DNA from: Cryptomeria japonica
Taxonomy: Eukaryota > Streptophyta > Pinopsida > Cupressales > Cupressaceae
DNA: 60,000 nucleotides
Assembly: GCF_030272615.1 (NCBI RefSeq)
Contig: NC_081409.1
Coordinates: 24,140,406-24,200,405 of the forward strand
Direction of reading: 5' to 3'
Of this stretch, positions 44,465 to 56,218 are shown one piece after another (position 1 is the stretch's first letter; every line of letters begins with the position of its first letter). A model generated the notes under the pieces. It saw only the letters and a list, made by a program, of their open reading frames with translations. It was not told the origin of the DNA and did no database searches. Made by a program: the position numbers and the translations under genes.

Positions 44465-46290
44465 ATGGGATTATTTCACGGTTTATCAAATGTAGATAGG
44501 GGACACATTGAGTTGTGTGGGTTTGGATACTTTCTTCAGATGCCGGATATCCGTGTAAATCACAGGATGTTGACCGAATTAGTAGAGCGATTTCATTCAG
44601 AGCATAATACTTTCCATTTACCTGTAGGAGAGATGACGATCACACTTGAGGATGTCTACCAGATTCTCAGGATTCCGTTCATTGGCAACAAGGTTGATTA
44701 TGATTCCTGCTCAGTGGTCAAGTTTCTTAGTTTTGAGACGGATATTCCACGATGAGACTATCCTTGAGCGGGCCATCACATGGGATGTTCTAATGAGCAG
44801 GTATAGTGAGCAGTTTCCACTAACATGAATGTTAGCAGGTATCATTGGGTATTTTGTTGTGCCAGACTGAGGACAACAGAGTTTTCTGTGTGGTTGGGCT
44901 AGGATGCTCGAGAGACTATTGACTCATCCTGATAGATTAGGGTGGGGATCTTGTTTGTTAGCCCATATGTATCATTAGATGCATGAGGTTGCATATAGGG
45001 ACGGGAAGAGCATGGCAACAAGAGTCTTAGTTTTGCAGATATAGGCATGGGAGCACATCCCAGTATGCAGACCAATAGTAGATGATGCTAGAGAGCCACA
45101 CTAGCCTATTGTATATTGTTATTCAGGTTATGTCACTCAACCCCATCTGGGCAAGACAAATTACTAGAGGAGACAACTCGATGATTTGATTGCAGTAGTA
45201 TGGAGACCGTATAGGGGTCTGGAGCTATGGGATGATTGGAGAGGGAAGAAGAAGGATATGTTTATGACTCGTCCTCTTATTGGCAGGTCGATGTCCATCA
45301 TTGAGTGGTTCGTGGTGTCTAGGGTTATGAGGCAGTATGGCAGACCACAGGGTATATCTCAAGAGTTTACAACCTATGCCCGATATGGAGATGAGGAGAG
45401 ACGCAGATGGGCTCCGAGGTTATCCTACGCGTTGAGCATGTAGGAGCTAGTCAGTGTACAACAACAACGATGGGATTATTTGGAGGATGTTGCAAATGTG
45501 GGGGTATTGCCCTAGTATAGGGATTGGTTCTAGAGACATCCATTTCTTAGATTCACAGATCCTGCAGAGTATGCGCCTCTCATAGAGGAGGTCGAGGATG
45601 AGGCACCAACACAGGTACAGGTACCTGGTCAGGTACAGGGATGGGGATAGGTGGAGGGACGAGGACAGGTGCAGGGTCAGAGAGCAGATGCACCTAGGTG
45701 AGCAGGGGGTGATCTTAGGGCTAGTAGCAACAGGATACCAGCCGGAGTGAGACAATGACAAAGAGGGGAGGGTGGATCTTTAGGGGTTGTTGGGGTTGAG
45801 GTTGGTGGTGCCAGGGTGGCAGAGGGCGGAGGTGAGGAGGAGAGAGAAACTCTGAGGTAGGAGAGGTAGCAGAGGGATGAGTAGGGAGGCAGAGAGGGGG
45901 GTAGAGAGGTAGTTGGAGGGGGAGTTGGAGGGGGAGTTGGAGGGGCTAGGAGAGAGCAAGGGGCAACAGATGTAGCATGGTCTCTGAGGACTAGATTGGC
46001 AGGTTTGTAGTCATAGTTGATAGTGGCGCAGACGCAACTTGCAGAGTGGGACCAACAACTTGATGAGGTCAGAGCAGAGTGAGATACTCTCCAGCGAGAG
46101 GTTCTGCATCAAATGAGTCGAGCAACCTATTATGTTTATGTGTATAGTGTAGCAGTCCTAGTGGCACAACAGGTTGTTCCATATTCTCAGTATATGGCTT
46201 GATTTGAGGGAGCTAGGGCACATAGATAGGATGTCGGTCAACAGGCACCACCTCCTCCACCTCGCGATGAGGGAGAGGGAGAGAGCTAGA
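44465..46290 (+). pseudogene. Plant mobile domain (PMD) gene, antisense within element B
   Basis: ATG at 44465 begins with LCGFGYFLQMPDI, LTELVERFHSEHNTFHLPVG, then EMTITLEDVYQILRIPFIG. This is the signature order of the plant mobile domain, found in MAIN/MAIL proteins and in transposons. A frameshift at about 44750 and many stops follow, but PMD phrases continue to 45440 (VVWRPYRGLELWDDW, ISQEFTTYARYGDEERRRW) and a Gly/Gln/Pro-rich tail reaches TAG near 46290. Most stops are TAG where CAG or TGG is expected. PMD genes in antisense position downstream of integrase are known in some plant gypsy elements; their role is unknown. Here it is a decayed copy of about 600 codons. Confidence 0.82.
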
Positions 46291-47829
46291 TTTTGATATC
46301 TCCTAGATTTTGTTATATACCCCATTTTTGTAGCCTATATGATTCTTGATCCGATGAGACATTTTATTTGATAGTTGATATCATTTGTACTCTAAGACAC
46401 TGAGATTATGATGATATATACGAGATCTTGATTTGATTTTATCGTACTTGTGTTGATTGATTATGAGATGTCATTCTATATGCTTTATTCTATATGTATG
46501 CATATCTTTTCAGTATAGATGTATGTAATGTAGATGAATATGGATGTTTATTTTCATTTCTTTTCATATGCAAATGGATGATAAAAATGAGTAATGAGTA
46601 ATGAAAATGTTTATTTTTCTTCATGCAATAATATGAATGCAAATAAGTAATAATGAAATGTATGGATCTATATAAGATGCTCATGTATGCAGCCAACATC
46701 TCAATACACAAGTACTGGATTGGAAGTGATGATGAAAAATAGACCACTTTAGCTAAGAAACGATGATGCTTCAAACTCTCGTTCAAAAGATAAAAAGATC
46801 ATTGTTATCATGTCGAAATCACTCGAAATGCATAAAATTTAGAATGAATGCAACCTAAACCTAGTCACTGGATTTGGAATGCTTAATTTTCATCATAGAG
46901 CGCTTTACAAACACAACAGGCAAAATAGAGTCCCTTTCTTTGTATATGCAATATGAATTATCTTGTCCGTAATGACCCTTTGTTCGTTCATATCCTTGAA
47001 CAAATTATGCATGCTTTTGGATTGCACATTAAAGAAATTCCCCCAAATAGACAAAGAAATGACTCCAGCCTCCATGTAGCATATAAATAAGCGACATCAA
47101 GGTATTTGTGGCGATTTCACCTTGATGTGAAGGCACTTATCACAGACACCCAGCTGATTAGATGTTTCCAAATCATCGGATTAACTCCTACAAGCAGAAA
47201 ACAAAGAAAAGTATTATGCCCCCAATCCTTTCTCCTCATAGTCAAGATAGACTTCCTTGAGTTACTTAGAGGGAATAATAAGCGAAAGTCAATATAAAAG
47301 ACAACATACAAAAAAAATTTCATGCATATCTCAACAGTTTAGTGATTGTTTTTAGTAGTCTTGTTTTGCTTGTGTACTCAGTGATAAAACTCTTCAGTAG
47401 TTGGGAGACAGGTGACTGACTCAAAGTGGATGACCGGGTACCACTGATTGAAAGATGACTTGGTTGATACTGCTTAGGACATGTAAATTGCTCAGTCGGT
47501 TACCCTAAGACTAGGACATTGATCGGTTTCAAGCCACGAGGGTTCCAAAAAGAACTAGGATGTCACAAAAGCGACTAAAAGATATGTACAAGTGAAATGA
47601 AAGATGTAGGAAAGAGGGAATGAAAAATGAGAAATACCAACGTTGCGTTGATAGATGGAGCGCTTGAGTACAAGAGGCCCCTATTTACTAGGTTTTCACA
47701 TGCTTGGCAAGGATTTTTTTAATTTATTTTTTCAGGACATTTTATGATTTTTAGGATTTCTTCAGGACCTTTTATGATTTTTAGGATTTCTTTAGGACCT
47801 TTTAGCTATACAGGTTGCTGGAGCAGAGA
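46291..47829. other. Spacer between PMD gene and integrase of element B
   Basis: No gene seen. It lies between convergent 3' ends. It includes AT-rich stretches with ATGTATG words (46490-46660) and a duplicated phrase GGACCTTTTATGATTTTTAGG near 47730-47790 (partly repeated three times). Confidence 0.5.
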
Positions 47830-48931
47830 ATACTAGGTTGATCGGTTCATGGAGCTGTTCTCCTTCCGATGTTGAGAGTTGATTGGCACCAGAGCCAAAG
47901 ACTGCAGTAACGATGTAGGGACCCAACTAGTTGGGTTCAAACTTCCCTTTGTTGTCTCAAAACTGTTGATTCTTAGGATTTTCTCTTAGAACAAGGTCAC
48001 CAACTTGAAATTCTCATTGTCAAACTTTTTGGTTATAACCTCTAGACATTCTCTTTTGATATCCTCTTAGATGATCAAACACCACTTTCCGACGTTCATC
48101 CAACAACTCGGGTTCTTGCAATCTAGATATTCTGTAGTCTTCATCAATAACAAGACCTTGCAAAGAAACTCTTAAAGATGGTATCTCCACCTCAATAGGT
48201 AAGACTGCTTCAGACCCATACACCAAAGAAAAAGGTGTAGCCCCAATAGGTGTTCTAATACTTGTTCTATAAGCCCATAGTGCAGAATTGAGTTGCAGAT
48301 GCCAATCCTTTCCAGATTTATTTACTATTTTGTGTAAGATAGTCAACAGATTCTTGTTAGATGCTTCGACTTGTCCATTACCTTGAGGGTAGGATATGGA
48401 TGACCAGTGCTATTTTATTTTGAATTTTTCACAAAGTTCATCTAGATCTTTATTCTTGAACTGCCCTCCATTGTCAGTCACAATGGATGAAGGTATACCA
48501 TACTTGTAGATGATATAGTTAAGGATGAACAGAGCTACTTGTTTACCGGTTGCTTTGATGAGCGGAACCACTTCTACCCACTTAGTGAAGTACTCAGTGG
48601 CAGTTATAATAAGCTTGTGTTCATTAGATGATGCGGGATATATTTGGCCAATGAGATCAAATGTCCATTGTTTAAAAGGCCAATGTGTAATGAAGGGCAT
48701 GAGATCCCTTGCTGGAGCATGTATGAGGTTCCCATGTAGTTGACACTTCTCACAAGTTTTAGCAAATTTGATAGCATCTTTCTCCATGTCTGGCCAATAG
48801 TAGTCAACTCTTAGTAGTTTTTGTACTAAAGTTAGACCGTTTGAATGGGATCCACAAATACCTTCATGGACCTCAGATAATGCACATTGGGACTCTTCAG
48901 TTTCTAGACATCTAAGCAAAGTACCATCCAA
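47830..48931 (-). pseudogene. Integrase of element B
   Basis: From 48931: an HHCC zinc region (EVHEGICGSHSNG, then CEKCQLHG), the catalytic core with D in WTFDLIGQI, D in SSIVTDNGGQF, and E in GQVEASNKN (near 48360). The distances fit a DDE integrase that inserts the cDNA into the genome. A TAG near 48407 separates the second and third acidic positions. The C-terminal part includes ALWAYRTSIRTPIGATPF and, after stops, a VGDLVLRENPKN / GPYIVTAVFG tail near 47880-48000 that matches the tail kept in element A. Confidence 0.9.
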
Positions 48932-48979
48932 ACCTCATCTAAATAGGTCATTAGCGATGATGACATACCGTGTAGCATT

Positions 48980-49560
48980 TCAGATTAGGTTCCTTTTCAC
49001 ATTATGGGAAAGATCAACAGGGATAACTTGGTCACGCAGGTAAGAGTAAATGTGGTTGTAGTGAGATGAGTCATGTCCAATAATAGAACGGACCATCTGG
49101 GACTCAGGAGAGTCATAGGCAGGATAATGTAACTCTTCCACTAGGAACTCAAATCGAAAATTAGATTCCTGTAGCTGTGGTATAGACACCAAGGTGGCCA
49201 TTGCATCCGCTGCTCTATTTGCTGATCTAGGGATTTGCTGAAATGATACGAAGGTAAAGTATTTCTTGAGAACATCCACCATTCTCTTATAAGGCATTAG
49301 TTTCTTATCTCTAGTCTGATATATATCATTGATTTGGTTATGATGAGCTGAGAGTCTCCATAGATGTGTAATTCAACAACCTTCCATTCTATGGCCAACT
49401 TGATCCCAATTACCAAAGCTTCATATTTTGCAATGTTGTTTGTGCAAGGGAAGAGAATCTTGTAAGCTTTAGGAGTAATAAAAAGTATTCCGACACCAGA
49501 ACCATGTTGAGTGAAAGATCCATCAATGAAAATCTTCCATGATCATTGAGTAAGGTGCAT
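48980..49560 (-). pseudogene. Second (archaeal-type) RNase H domain of element B
   Basis: The minus strand reads WKIFIDGSFTQHGSGVGIL, KYEALVIGIKLAIEW and HIYGDSQLII, then after a one-base frameshift near 49335 continues QTRDKKLMPYKRMVD and IPRSANRAADAMATL. The four acidic positions (D in FIDGS, E in KYEAL, D in GDSQL, D in AADAMA) are all present. A second RNase H of this type between the gypsy RNase H and integrase is a reported mark of Tat-clade elements. A TGA near 49545 precedes it. Confidence 0.85.
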
Positions 49561-49638
49561 GATGTATTCATCCATAAATTCTATGTGCAAAAGTTGACTG
49601 TCTTCAAGTGGAGCATCAACAAGTTGATCTGCAATAAC

Positions 49639-49990
49639 CTATCCTTTGATGACTTTGCGTTCTACATATTCAATATCAAATTTTGTAAGAACCATGACCC
49701 ATTTATCCAATCTTCCTGTAAGTGTTGCTTTGCTGAGAAGATATTTGAGCGGATCAATCTTAGCCACTAGCTTAATAGAGTGTGCTAACTTGTAGTGTCT
49801 CAATTTTTGTGATGCAAAGACTAATGCCAAACAAGCTTTTTCTACGATAGTATAGTTCATCTCATAGGACACCAAAGTCCTGCTGATATAATATATAACT
49901 CTTTCCTTTTTATTTTCATCTTGTTGTGCCAGAAGTGCCCCCAGTGATGTATCGGTAGCTGATATGTATAGAATCAATGGTTTACGTTGA
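49639..49990 (-). pseudogene. RNase H domain (gypsy type) of element B
   Basis: Follows RT in the same frame: PLILYISATDTSLGALLAQ, RVIYYISRTLVSYEMNYT, VEKACLALVFASQKLRHY. This is the usual Ty3/gypsy RNase H that removes the RNA template after first-strand synthesis. It ends at a TAA-type stop after VERKVIKG. Confidence 0.88.
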
Positions 49991-51318
49991 ATTGGTGGCA
50001 TTAATATGAGTGGATTAGAAAGATAGTCTTTGGTCTGTTTTAGATGTTGTTCACAATCTTCATCCTGGGTGTATTGTACTCCTTTCCTTAATACTTTTGT
50101 GAAGGGTTGAGCTTTGTCTGCTAGCTGGGATATAGAGTGTCTTATTGATTGGAGAAGTCCTTGTAAAATTCTCATTTGACTAATATTCTTGGGCAAAGGC
50201 ATTTCCATTATGGCTTGGACCTTTTCAGGATCAACCTCAATTCCTTTCTTTGAAATTATGTAACCAAGCAAATTCCTCGATGTTACTCTGAATGCACACT
50301 TTTTATGATTTAGTCGGAGCTTGAATATTTCCATTCTATCCAATATGAGGCCTAGTTCTTGGATATGTGTGGATCTCTTCATGGTTTTTACTAGGGTGTC
50401 ATTAACATAATCTTCCATGTTTTTGTGCATCATATCGTGGAAGATGGTGGTTACTGCTCTTTGGTAAGTTGCTCTTGCATTCTTTAGTCCAAATGGCATG
50501 ACGTTCCAATAGAAGGTTCCTCATGCACATGTGAAGGGTGTCTTTTCTTGATCCTCAGGAGCTATCTTGATCTGATTATAACTAGAGAATCCATCCATTA
50601 ATGAGTACATCTCATATCCAGCAGTCATATCCACTATCATACCAATGTTGGGAAATGGAAAATCATCTTTCAGACATCCTTTGTTAAGATCCCTGAAGTC
50701 TGTGCAAACCCTAATAGATTTGTCTGCCTTTGATATAGGTACTATGTTTGATATCCATTATGTATAGTCTATAGCTCTGATAAATCCATCTTTTAGCAAT
50801 TTTTCTAGCTCATCTTTGACTAACAGTGCCACAAGAGGATGCATCTTACAGAGTTTTTGCTTGATTGGTTTAACTCCTGATGTAATAGAAAGATGATGCA
50901 TGATGAGATCCGGATCTAGTCCTGGCATATCGGAGTATGTCCATGCAAAGTTGATCTTGTTTTCTGAAAATAGGTTGCTGAAATATTTTAACTCTTCTGC
51001 TGATAGTGATTGAGCTAAATGAATGATATGTGGCGTCTCTTGACTTCCAATATTTATTGGTTGAGTTGGTTCAATCAATATTGAAGACCTTTCTTGGAAG
51101 TGACTTGGCAGCATATCAAGTATCACACCCTCAAGTGCCTCTGAAAGGTTTTCACCCTTAGGTACGTCCTTTATTTTTACTTTTCTTTGTTTTGACACCG
51201 CCACAGTGTGGTTTTCGTCATCAAAACTTTTATTTTTCTTTTTTTGATTTTTGCGACTGAGATACTTGATGTTTGTCTCAGTCATGTTCTCACTTTTCTC
51301 ACTGGTGGAAGAGTTCAT
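49991..51318 (-). pseudogene. Reverse transcriptase of element B, catalytically damaged
   Basis: The frame 51318-50758 carries the N-terminal RT part (SKYVKD-like linker; HHLSITSGVKPIKQKL, DELEKLLKDGFIRAIDY). A TAA at 50758, where CAA is expected, and another stop near 50523 interrupt it. Palm motifs follow: YSLMDGFSSYNQI, MPFGLKNARATYQR, and the catalytic box reads YVNDTLVK at 50401-50403 instead of YVDD. The G-to-A change converting Asp to Asn removes a metal ligand, so the protein would be inactive even without stops. Confidence 0.9.
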
Positions 51319-52459
51319 TGGTTCAACTGCATTAAGATAGAAAGCTTATGTGTAGTCATTGGCAAAGGTAGGTATATTCAAAGGTTGGTTGTAAAGAGTG
51401 CAGTCAATCAGTTCAAGATGTATCAAGGATAAAGTTTGAACAGGTTCAAGGGAGTTCATGGTATTATCATCATAACTTCGGACCGATAAGTCGAGTTCCA
51501 AAAAACTACCTTGTGTAGGTGTCTCGAGACCAGGAAGAGTTACAACACAATTAGCAAAGTGCATGTTAATATTTAGTGGACCTAACCCAACTGACCTACT
51601 CCTAGCATCGTCCCCTACTTCAGACTGGACTACATATCATGGTGTGATAGTAATAGGGTCAACAAACAACATCTCAACATTCATGATAGAGTAGTCATAA
51701 TAGGATATCAAATAGTTGTTGTCATAAATAGCGCTTCTGTCAAAGTTATCAGTCATAAGATGAAGTTTTTGACTCTTCTTTAAGTGATTTAGTAAAAGTA
51801 TGTATAGTATCAATACCTACATCCTTGATGCTACAAGTTCCTTTGTGATTTTGTTCATTGATCACTTGTATTTGACATACCTGTTGACATAACCTTGATG
51901 GTTTTGTTAGTCCCTGTCGTCTTTTCCATTCAGCTTCCTCTGGACTGATGACTGGTCCTGCTTCTGTAGCTTCTAATTCTTCTTTTGTGTTTCCATACCT
52001 GATTTGTCCTATCTCATTACAGGGGGAATTTTCTTGTGCTCTTCCCTCTTTTAGCTGTTGTTCATAGTCTTCTTGTCTTTGTAGTCTGATTTTCTCTATT
52101 TCTTTTTACAACTTTAAGCGGATTTCCTCTTGTGCTTCATCTATGATATCACTAGATTCTTCGGGAGTTTCTATAGTAGGTGTATCTGAGAGATGATCTG
52201 GACCCCATTCATACTCATTCGAGTCAGTTTCTGAATCATCTACTTGCTCTCTACCAGTGTATGTAACCAAAATATTTAGTGGTGAAAACAATTCTTTAAT
52301 TCTTTCTACCTATTCTCTCATATCCTTTGGGACTTCTAGTCCTTATAGTGTTATTGCTGATACAATTGGAACTTGCATACCAACTGCTTCTTCTCTCTCG
52401 ATTGCCAATTCTTCTTGTTCATTTTCATACTTTTCCTGAGTTTGTTGAGTATTGATTTC
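51319..52459 (-). pseudogene. Linker between G-patch and RT of element B
   Basis: Broken frames without known domains (for example 51346-51564 with LPGLETPTQGSFLELDLSV, 52106-52291, acidic). Position and acidic, polar composition match the linker of element A. Stops near 51564-51640, 52100 and 52300. Confidence 0.5.
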
Positions 52460-52690
52460 CTATGATGTTGAAGAAAGTATCTTTTTCCTCCACTTAGGTT
52501 GATGATGAGAAGTATGTTTCTGATCTGATGGCTTTCTTGGATTGTACCTGAGTCTAGCTTTATCATTTGCAGACTTAGTTTGTAGCTGAATAGGTTCAAA
52601 AATACCTTCTTGACGCTTGCCCAGAGGACCAATACCTGAATATCCCATGCGTTGAATCATCTTATAGCCTGGACCATATTATGTCGAGGA
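52460..52690 (-). pseudogene. G-patch-like domain after protease (element B)
   Basis: The minus strand reads GPGYKMIQRMGYSGIGPLG, then KRQEGIFEPI and a Y-N-P tail. Hydrophobic and glycine spacing (MGYxGxGxLGxxxxGIxxPI) fits the G-patch domain, an RNA or helicase-contacting module that also follows the protease in betaretroviruses. It is out of frame with the protease fragment, which ends at 52703. Confidence 0.7.
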
Positions 52691-52702
52691 AATTTCACAA
52701 TG

Positions 52703-53650
52703 TCATATTTCTTTGTTTGTACTATCTTCTTTGAAAAGCCATTTGAGAACAGAATCCTCTTCTATTTCATCTGCAAGAGAAGTAGAGGACTGTATAAAGA
52801 GACCATCATAAATGACTTTTGGAGTTGAAGTTTGTGGCTTCATAAGCTCTGATGGTTTTCCCGACTGTCTTAGCAATGGAGGAAGAGACATTAGTGAAAG
52901 TACACGTTCTATTTTGTATCCATCCATGCCAGTATTTGTGATTTTCAATTTCTTTTCTAAATCTTTCAGTAAAGTTTCTGAACTTTCAGCTGTAGATGTT
53001 GTTCTATTATGAGGAACAAAAGCATCAACACTCTGAGTTAATGCATTACAGGTATAGCTTGTATCAACAGGAATGCTGACTTCAACTCCATTATAAGGAA
53101 ATTTCAAGCATTGATGATATGTAGATGGCACCTCCTTCATTTTGTGAATCCATGGCCTGCCCAGTAAGATGTTGTACGAAAGAGGAAGGTCGGGCACCTG
53201 AAAGATAACATCTCTTTCCATAGGTCCTACCCTAATTGGTAATAGTAACAGACCTTTAGAGGTTCTTTCTTCTTCATCATAAGCTTTGATCGTTATTTTC
53301 TTTGTTGGATCAATGACATTTTCAAAAAATCCTAGTTGTGTCAGTAGATTGTAGGTACAAATATTCAATGCAACGCCTCCATCTATCAAAACACGTTTAA
53401 CTCGGTGTTTATGGATCATAGCTTTGATGTGTAATGGCTGGTTATGTGGGTGACTCAGTGAGTTATCATCTTCTTCAGATAAAGTGAGGTAATGGGGCGA
53501 AGTCAGGTGACCCACCATAGATTGAAACCGATCTACTTCTAAATATTTAGGGACATTAGTAGTGAGTAAAGATCTGTCCAGGATCTCTCTATGAGCAAAA
53601 GAGATCTTAAGTAGTTCAAAAAGGGATATTTGAGTGTTAGTTCTTGTCAA
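52703..53650 (-). pseudogene. Aspartic protease region of element B
   Basis: The 315-codon frame includes HRVKRVLIDGGVALNIC (active-site loop), IKAYDEEERTSKGLLLLPI (flap region), ILLGRPWIHKMKEVPSTYH. The protease cuts gag-pol. Active site is D-G-G in both A and B instead of the classical D-S/T-G, so this is a lineage trait. Upstream of the active site is RISFAHREILDRSL-type sequence, also present in A. The frame joins gag after frameshifts near 53660. Confidence 0.88.
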
Positions 53651-54140
53651 TTGTTCGATGATGCTATAACCAAGACAAGATGATTAGCCAGCTATTTAGA
53701 TTTAGTCGTGATTGTATCTGTTTGTTTGTTTAAAGAAGTTGGTAGGTTTGATGTTGTTTGAGCAGAAGTTGAGGAACTAGCTCCTTGGAGAGTAACCTTC
53801 TTTTGAGCAAGGGTCACAACATTTGCAATTTGTGCTTGATTTTGTTTATCTTTGATTATGATCAAATTGCAATATTCAGGTTGGGAAGATTCAATCATGT
53901 TGATCACATTGTCATTGTTAATGTAGTTGTAATTGACTTTGGCACCTCCCTTGGATTTTAAGGAATCACCTTGTTCATAAGCGGGTAAGGGATCTTTAAA
54001 AGCCTTGTGATCAACATTAGTTGTGTGATTTCCAACAACAATTTTTCCAGCGTCGATGAGGTCTTGAATATCATGTTTGAACTTCATGCAGTTGTCTGTT
54101 GTATGACCCTTGTTTCGATGGTATTCACAGTATTCGTTTT
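53651..54140 (-). pseudogene. Gag C-terminus with variant zinc knuckle (element B)
   Basis: From about 54140: YCEYHRNKGHTTDNC, then KFKHDIQDLIDAGKIVVG, then a Ser/Thr/Gln-rich tail to 53692. The C-x2-H-x4-GH-x4-C spacing repeats that of element A. Nucleic-acid binding is expected. Confidence 0.8.
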
Positions 54141-54221
54141 CTCTCCACCATTTATGTTTAATTCTGGATCATATGGTCTAGAATTGTCTGGCAATGTTAT
54201 CAGATCATTTTCCAATAAAGT

Positions 54222-55031
54222 TTAAAAAGTTGATTCATATGATTTGTCTAGAGGAGTAAAATCACGTTTAGGCTTAGAAAGCCAAGGTTTCTCTTTAAAC
54301 CATTCTTTTGATTTTTTTGGAGGATTTTGTGCTGCAGTTTCAGCCACTTTGAGTGCTTGTGTGCCGCTAGCTAGGTTAAATATTGTGGATTTTGTTTTTG
54401 CTTTAACAGTGTCTACCACTCCGTCATTAACAACGTTTCTGTTGTTATCTTTATCGTATTTCCAGTAATTGTTCTTTTCTTTAAAACTAGAACCTTGAGA
54501 TGTTTCTTTCCAAAGTGATATATCTCCTTTCTTTATAAGCACATCTTCCATTTTGAGGGCGTTATCTACCATTTTGTTGAATGAAGGATACACTTGCATT
54601 TGGATACTATATTTCAATTCAGGGATCATGTTATTGACGAAGATATCCATTTTTTTAGAATTTGGAATAGGCTGCGAATATCTAGAAAACATTTTTCTCC
54701 AATGTTGAAGAAAAGTGAGAAAAGGTTCTCCTGTTTTCTGTTTAGTGTTGCAAAGCTCAATCATAGTGACTGGATGACGAATGTTATAGGAGTATTATTG
54801 TAGAAACAATTGGATTAATTCCTCAAAAGTTTTGATTCTCATAGGTAGGCTTGAAAACCATTCCATAGCTTGTCTTCCTAAACTTCTCGGGAAAAGGCAC
54901 ATAAGGTATGTTTGTTCGTGCATGAATTCCATACATAAAGCACCAAATTTTTTGACATGGTCTTGAGGATCTACATTCCCATCATATTTGTCAAACTTGG
55001 GAATCTCCACTCTTGAAGGGAATGGAGGCAT
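54222..55031 (-). pseudogene. Gag core of element B
   Basis: EIPKFDKYDGNVDPQDHVKKF starts the core, followed by RSLGRQAMEWFSSLP and, after an in-frame TAA at 54795-54797 (CAA expected), IELCNTKQKTGEPFLTFLQ. This is the retrotransposon gag domain; both pieces are in one frame. A basic region with KPKRDFTPLDKSYES precedes the next frameshift. Confidence 0.87.
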
Positions 55032-55139
55032 GTAAAGGTTTTTTTCAAATGGAAATAGCCATAATGTGTCTAGAGAATATTGCTTTGATGTTTTATCCTT
55101 GTTTTTCAGTTCTGTGATTTATGTCTGTAACGCTTGCAA

Positions 55140-55610
55140 TTATTTGTTTACCAACACTAAAGGTGTCTCCTCCTCTTTAGTGATGAGGGTTTCAATGTCA
55201 TAATCAATAGGAAGTTTAGCGCCTTGCTTTGCTAGCTCTAGAAAATGCTCTTCCTTTTCTCTAGACAAGATGATCTTCATCATTTTTTGGAAATGTTTAT
55301 CATTTAGACATTTATTTATAACAGGTTTTGTAGGTTCAGAGACTACAGATTCATCTGATGAGGAATCACTGTCAGTAGCTTGGTTGTTGAGGTTGTCATA
55401 AGTATCACATTTAGTAGCTTGTCTTTCTTGCCATTCTTGCCTTTCTCCAGACATGGCGGGAGATAAGGGTTGATAAAAAATTGGTATTTGTGACGATGGA
55501 GGTTTATTTGGGACGAGTTCTTCTACAAAGAATGGATTGTTGTTTGATGAAAAGGATACTCCTTTACCTTTGTTAGCTTTCTTGTGAGAACTTCTGGTTT
55601 GAGTAGGCAT
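55140..55610 (-). pseudogene. Gag N-terminus of element B
   Basis: ATG at 55610 (MPTQTRSSHKKANKGKG) starts a 156-codon frame that becomes acidic and Ser-rich and ends EETPLVLVNK. Its end phrase KQGAKLPIDYD parallels element A. The 55032-55139 gap to the core contains stops. Confidence 0.75.
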
Positions 55611-55923
55611 TTATGATTGATATGACCAAGAGCTGGATGTGATGCGGATCAAATTGAAGCTAGTTGTTCGTTTAACCTAGTAATTAAGAGAAGTAACTAA
55701 GATTTGGTTTGGTTTCAAGAACGATCTATCCTATGTAAGACGTTATCTAAGTTAACTTAGGTTTGATAAGATGTTGATTGAACTAGCTGGAAGATGATCG
55801 ACAAAATCGTGCAATGTAATGGCAAGGGTACATTATCGAGATCGTTTTATGCTCAGAATTATGATAACTAGTTTTATGCTCATTGTAGATTGATTTGGGC
55901 AATTTTGATTGATAGGATCAGGA

Positions 55924-56218
55924 ATTCGTACGACAAATTTTGCAGACCCAGACGACAGTTTAGCAATTTATAGATGATAAAGATAGCTTTTTCGTACGAG
56001 TTACTGCCTAATTTCGTATGATAGTTGGGCAGATTCTAGACGATAATCTATTGACTATGATGTATATTCATACGACAAACTATAAAAGACTAGATGACAG
56101 TTTTTCAATTTCGTATGAGAGGTTTAACAGAGTCAGACAACAAACTTTTAAAATCAATGAAGACTCGTACGACAAGAGGTATGTAGCAAGACGAAAATTT
56201 AGCAGACTCGTAAGACAG
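55924..56218. repeat. TCGTACGA word cluster 1, element B leader
   Basis: About twelve copies of TTCGTACGACA or the related CAGACGACAG lie every 15-35 bp (near 55925, 55949, 55991, 56013, 56036, 56068, 56090, 56110, 56164, 56207). Several are decayed with TG or CA. Confidence 0.75.

Noticed and set aside
45447-45761. Minus-strand 104-codon frame opposite the PMD gene
   Set aside because: Antisense shadow of the PMD C-terminal Gly/Gln-rich region.
44465-46290. Host MAIN/MAIL-like gene on the plus strand
   Set aside because: It lies wholly between integrase and 3' LTR of element B and is full of stops, so it is a transposon-borne PMD copy.
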